Below, piece after piece: positions 15,586 to 18,073 of a stretch of 18,073 nt of DNA; position 1 is the stretch's first letter; each line of letters starts with the position of its first letter. This DNA comes from Bacillota bacterium. GTDB taxonomy: Bacteria; Bacillota; Clostridia; Monoglobales; Firm-18. The notes beneath the pieces were generated by a model. The model was not told where the DNA came from and searched no databases. It saw only the letters and a program-made list of their open reading frames with translations. A program made the translations under genes and the position numbers. The stretch lies in assembly GCA_023228885.1 (NCBI GenBank), contig JALOAJ010000045.1, forward strand, positions 1 to 18,073. The letters are read 5' to 3'.

Positions 15586-16695
15586 TTAAAGGCTATCTTT
15601 TAAAGCATTAAGCTCATCATCAAAAACAGTTATAACAATTTCGTTTTTCCACAAGTCAATCTGCTTTTCAAACCATTCCGAAAACAAGCTGCTTTCGCAT
15701 ATTTCTTTTACTTCGTCAAGCGGCTGCGTTGAACGCTCCGTTACAAGTATTATATGATATCCGTATTGGGTTTTAACCGGTTCGCCTATAACGCCTATTT
15801 CTTGTGTGAAGGCAGCTGTTTCAAATTCTTGAACCATTTGTCCTTTTCCAAAGGTCATGCCCTCGGCATCGTCTTTTGAGCCGGTATCATCGGAATACTC
15901 TGCCATTAGCTCGTCAAACATATCAACCGTTTTTAATTCCGCTTTAATTTTTTCCGCTTGTTTCTTTGCTTCGTCGTCCGTTTTATCCTGTGTGCCGATA
16001 AGTATATGCTTGGCTGTGACAGTAATAAAAGATTCTGCCATCTCATCATATTTATCGCTTATTTCCTGCTCGGTAAAGGCTTTATTTTCTTTTGAGTAGG
16101 CATAAAAATTATCTGTAATCATATTTTTCTCAATCATTTTCATATAACTTTCGTCCGTCAAATTATATGATGCCAATATCGAATCAGCCTCGTCACCGTA
16201 ATATTCTTTGAATTGTGCGATTTGGTCTGCCGCATATTCTTTTAAATCCTCGCTAAGCCCAAGCCCGCTTTTTTCCGCCCGGTTTAAAATTACTGCGTTA
16301 TCAATTTCAAAATCAAGCGCTATTTGTATTGATTCCGCACTTATTTCGCCATTGGAATTTAATGCGGAGGTTGTTTTCAAATCCAAGTTTGTTATTTGAA
16401 TGTCATCAACCGTTGCCACAACCTTTGTAATTTCGTTGACAATGTTTGCGGTGTTTGTTTCATCATTCCATTCTATTTGCTTGCCGAACATTTCGGCAAC
16501 ATCACGTATCCAAACATAAGTTTTGCCATCAACCACAAAGTTATCGCTTTGAACCTCTTTCCCGTTAATTTTAACGGTTGTAAAGTTTACCAACGCTTCG
16601 ATTGTTTTGGTGTACGAATCTGCAAAAATAGGAACTGAAACCAAAAGGATTCCGGTGAGCGCGCCTGCTATGTAGCTTGTAAATTTTTTCATCAT
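15586..16695 (-). CDS. Secreted PrsA-like parvulin peptidyl-prolyl isomerase
   Basis: A protein of 369 residues that would help fold exported proteins outside the membrane. Residues 1-25 are a signal peptide ('KKFTSYIAG...PIFA'). It has no lipobox Cys, so unlike Bacillus PrsA it should be cut by signal peptidase I rather than lipid-anchored. Residues ~37-90 resemble the copper-amine-oxidase N-terminal domain common in clostridial exported proteins ('VKINGKEV', 'VWIRDVAEMFG'). Residues ~95-215 are a SurA/PrsA-type helical chaperone region. Residues ~225-320 are the PPIC domain ('TAKHILIGTQD', 'FGKGQMVQEFETAAF', 'VKTQYGYHIILV'). Start: two adjacent ATGs, with GAGG 8 nt before the first. It is first in an operon with the aldo/keto reductase. 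It could serve the large secreted enzymes in this window, but that is inference. Confidence 0.88.
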   Translation of the reverse strand: MMKKFTSYIAGALTGILLVSVPIFADSYTKTIEALVNFTTVKINGKEVQSDNFVVDGKTYVWIRDVAEMFGKQIEWNDETNTANIVNEITKVVATVDDIQITNLDLKTTSALNSNGEISAESIQIALDFEIDNAVILNRAEKSGLGLSEDLKEYAADQIAQFKEYYGDEADSILASYNLTDESYMKMIEKNMITDNFYAYSKENKAFTEQEISDKYDEMAESFITVTAKHILIGTQDKTDDEAKKQAEKIKAELKTVDMFDELMAEYSDDTGSKDDAEGMTFGKGQMVQEFETAAFTQEIGVIGEPVKTQYGYHIILVTERSTQPLDEVKEICESSLFSEWFEKQIDLWKNEIVITVFDDELNALKDSL

Positions 16696-16870
16696 AAGAA
16701 ATGCCTCATTCCGCCGTCCTGCATCGGCTGATTTTTAATGTTTGTGGCAGGGAAGTAACTGACTTTATCCCCCAACAATGCCCTTTTCACAGGAAAAATT
16801 AAAAGGAGCATAAAAGCTTAAAGTGATTTTTCGGTATATAAAGGGTTTTAAATCCGAATCACTAATGCCT

Positions 16871-16876
16871 ATTATA
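16871..16876 (-). promoter_or_regulatory. -10 element of the foldase/reductase operon
   Basis: On the - strand this reads TATAAT, a perfect -10. No good -35 lies 16-18 nt upstream; that stretch is T/A-rich only. It would start transcription close to the 5' stem-loop described in the same region. Confidence 0.4.
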
Positions 16877-16948
16877 AGTGTACCATAAAAACAAAAATAA
16901 ATAAATAGTAAAAAGCACAAAAAAATATAATTTACTTTGTGTTCATAT

Positions 16949-16982
16949 TCCGACAAATTTTTAGCATGTACTGCTGTATAAT
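16949..16982 (+). promoter_or_regulatory. spoIIG promoter with Spo0A-box-like site
   Basis: The -10 TATAAT (16977-16982) has no -35 match at 17 nt. CCGACA (16950-16955) lies 21 nt upstream, overlapping a Spo0A-box-like sequence that reads TTTGTCGGA on the - strand (16949-16957; 8 of 9 to TTTGTCRAA). The Bacillus subtilis spoIIG promoter has an abnormally long spacer with 0A boxes over its -35, so the arrangement looks conserved. Confidence 0.6.
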
Positions 16983-17021
16983 AACGAAAGAGGCTAAACG
17001 CAAAAGAGGGTGATAGTTTGC

Positions 17022-17867
17022 ATGAATACGGTGTATATTGACGAACTTTTTATATTGAACGCTGTTGTAAATTATGCATTACTTGCGGCTACAAGGCGGA
17101 TTATCCGATTAAAATCATCTAAGGCACGGCTGTTGCTTGGCAGTATAATCGGCGCTGCATATGCGGTTTTCATGTTTTTGCCGCATAATAAGTTGCTTTA
17201 TACAATGGCATCAAAGTTTATTTTTTCTTTGCTTTTGGTAGCGGTTACATATAACATAAAAACATTTAGGCAATATATTAAAGCAGCGTCGGTTTTTTAT
17301 ATGGTGAGCTTTGCGTTTGGCGGCGCGGTATATGGTTTTTTAAGTTTTGCGGGGAAAGAGGGCGCCTTTGGCTTAACATTTAAAATTTTCGTCATTTCCA
17401 CATCTGCGGCATATTGCTGTATAGCGCTTTTATCGTCTTATTGTAAAAGGCTTTATTTAAAAGAAAGACACATAAGCGCTGCAACGGTGAGCGTAGGGGG
17501 GAAAACGCAAAAGATAAATTGTTTTATGGATACCGGAAATTCACTTTACGACCCGATAAGCGGCAGCCCGGTTATGGTTGTTCAATATAAAAGCTTGCTA
17601 CCCGTTATTCCGCCTTGTATTTTGGCGTATTTGGAAGAAGGCGGAATATGCAAATTTCCCGATGCCGCTAACGCAAAGATTAAGTTTATACCGTATAACT
17701 GCATCGGAGAAAAAAACGGAGTTATTGTTGGCTTTAAGCCGGACAGCGTGTGTTTCGGTGAAAAGACGGTGCACGACATAGTAATAGGTTTATGCGAAAA
17801 CAGCCTTTCGGTTGATTCAAGCTATGAGGCTTTAACAAATCCGTATGTATTGGAGGGGGGGTCTTGA
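17022..17867 (+). CDS. spoIIGA: Sigma-E processing aspartic peptidase SpoIIGA
   Basis: This membrane protease, made in the mother cell at the asymmetric septum, cleaves pro-sigma-E during sporulation. The protein has 281 residues. Its first ~145 residues form about five hydrophobic segments beginning 'MNTVYIDELFILNAVVNY', typical of the family. The soluble half holds the aspartic protease motif 'CFMDTGNSLYDP' with catalytic Asp170. I chose ATG 17022: the AGAGGGTGAT ribosome site (17005-17014) gives 7-nt spacing, while the in-frame GTG at 17010 lies within that site. The stop codon overlaps the start of sigE (TTGA), indicating coupled translation. Length is normal for the family. Confidence 0.96.
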   Translation: MNTVYIDELFILNAVVNYALLAATRRIIRLKSSKARLLLGSIIGAAYAVFMFLPHNKLLYTMASKFIFSLLLVAVTYNIKTFRQYIKAASVFYMVSFAFGGAVYGFLSFAGKEGAFGLTFKIFVISTSAAYCCIALLSSYCKRLYLKERHISAATVSVGGKTQKINCFMDTGNSLYDPISGSPVMVVQYKSLLPVIPPCILAYLEEGGICKFPDAANAKIKFIPYNCIGEKNGVIVGFKPDSVCFGEKTVHDIVIGLCENSLSVDSSYEALTNPYVLEGGS

Positions 17868-18073
17868 ATATTATTTTACGGCTATGGAAGCGGATTGTAT
17901 CATTTCTGTCTGAAAATATTCATTATATCGGGGGAAGTGAAGCATTGCCGCCTCCTCTTACGGCAGAGGAAGAAAGTGAGTTATTTTCCAAAATTGAGCA
18001 GGACAAAAAGGGCGTAAGAAAGGTTTTGATTGAAAGAAATTTGCGCCTTGTTGTTTACATAGCAAGAAAGTTT
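17864..18073 (+). CDS. sigE: RNA polymerase sigma-E factor precursor, 5' part
   Basis: The first 70 codons of the mother-cell sporulation sigma factor; the gene runs off the right edge. It starts at TTG 17864, sharing bases with the TGA of spoIIGA, with GGAGG (17852-17856) 7 nt upstream. After a short pro-region with a hydrophobic/basic face ('ILRLWKRIVSFLS'), the sequence reads 'YIGGSEALPPPL', which is near-diagnostic of sigma-E, then 'LIERNLRLVVYIARKF', the start of sigma region 2. The pro-region before the HYIGG cleavage area is about 19-20 residues, shorter than the 27 of B. subtilis. It is activated when SpoIIGA removes this segment. sigG would be expected next, out of view. Confidence 0.96.
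   Translation, partial: MNIILRLWKRIVSFLSENIHYIGGSEALPPPLTAEEESELFSKIEQDKKGVRKVLIERNLRLVVYIARKF

Larger units (their letters stand above)
16696..17021. promoter_or_regulatory. Divergent control region between the foldase gene and spoIIGA
   Basis: No gene is seen here. The - side carries a long structured leader of about 170 nt for the foldase gene, with a 10-bp stem near its 5' end (AGTGAT 16822-16827 plus TCGG 16831-16834 pairing with CCGAATCACT 16854-16863) and CCTTTT/AAAAGG pairing further in. I could not match it to a known riboswitch. The + side carries the spoIIG promoter and a Spo0A-box-like site. Confidence 0.6.

Overview
The window looks like chromosome from a spore-forming member of the Clostridia (Bacillota). 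The right edge carries spoIIGA and the start of sigE, the core mother-cell sporulation operon. Start sites follow Bacillota style (strong AAAGGAGG-like Shine-Dalgarno sites with ATG, GTG and TTG starts), and all neighbours fit a Gram-positive anaerobe, including an aldo/keto reductase with a ferredoxin-like tail and a secreted PrsA-like foldase. No mobile element, CRISPR array, rRNA or tRNA was seen.

Region 1 (1-9430, + strand) is a carbohydrate-active gene cluster. It holds the 3' end of a large discoidin-domain surface protein, a small cytosolic HAD-family phosphatase, a secreted right-handed beta-helix glycosidase of the GH28/GH49 type with two discoidin domains, and a very large secreted alpha/beta-hydrolase (probable esterase) ending in a DNRLRE/CBM96-like domain. 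The last three genes are tightly packed and are probably one operon. Three of the four proteins share a recurrent ~100-residue beta module (ending 'KVFLWD.D'-like) plus discoidin domains. The first and last proteins also share 111 bp of identical DNA, in the same reading frame, 9.3 kb apart.

Region 2 (9690-13397, - strand) is a two-gene operon for intracellular sugar processing: an acetylesterase-like alpha/beta hydrolase followed by a LacZ-type GH2 beta-galactosidase with an unusually short second domain. Its upstream region is full of inverted repeats and has a good promoter facing each way. A divergent DUF4867 gene (13736-14347) is read from the other promoter.

Region 3 (14432-16695, - strand) holds a PrsA-like parvulin foldase gene followed by an aldo/keto reductase gene. 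The reductase converges on the DUF4867 gene across a nested, two-way terminator.

Region 4 (16950-18073, + strand) is the spoIIG operon (spoIIGA, sigE 5' part), with a Spo0A-box-like site and a long-spaced promoter recalling the Bacillus spoIIG promoter.

Taken together, regions 1 and 2 suggest breakdown of a decorated, galactose-containing plant polysaccharide (a pectic polymer is a reasonable guess). Surface enzymes would cut and de-esterify it, and cytosolic beta-galactosidase and esterase would finish imported fragments. No transporter or regulator gene is in view, so the substrate is inference. I found no clearly unprecedented system. The most unusual items are the in-frame 111-bp duplication between surface genes, the apparent two-part hydrolase, the decayed-looking start codon of the glycosidase, and the nested opposing terminators.
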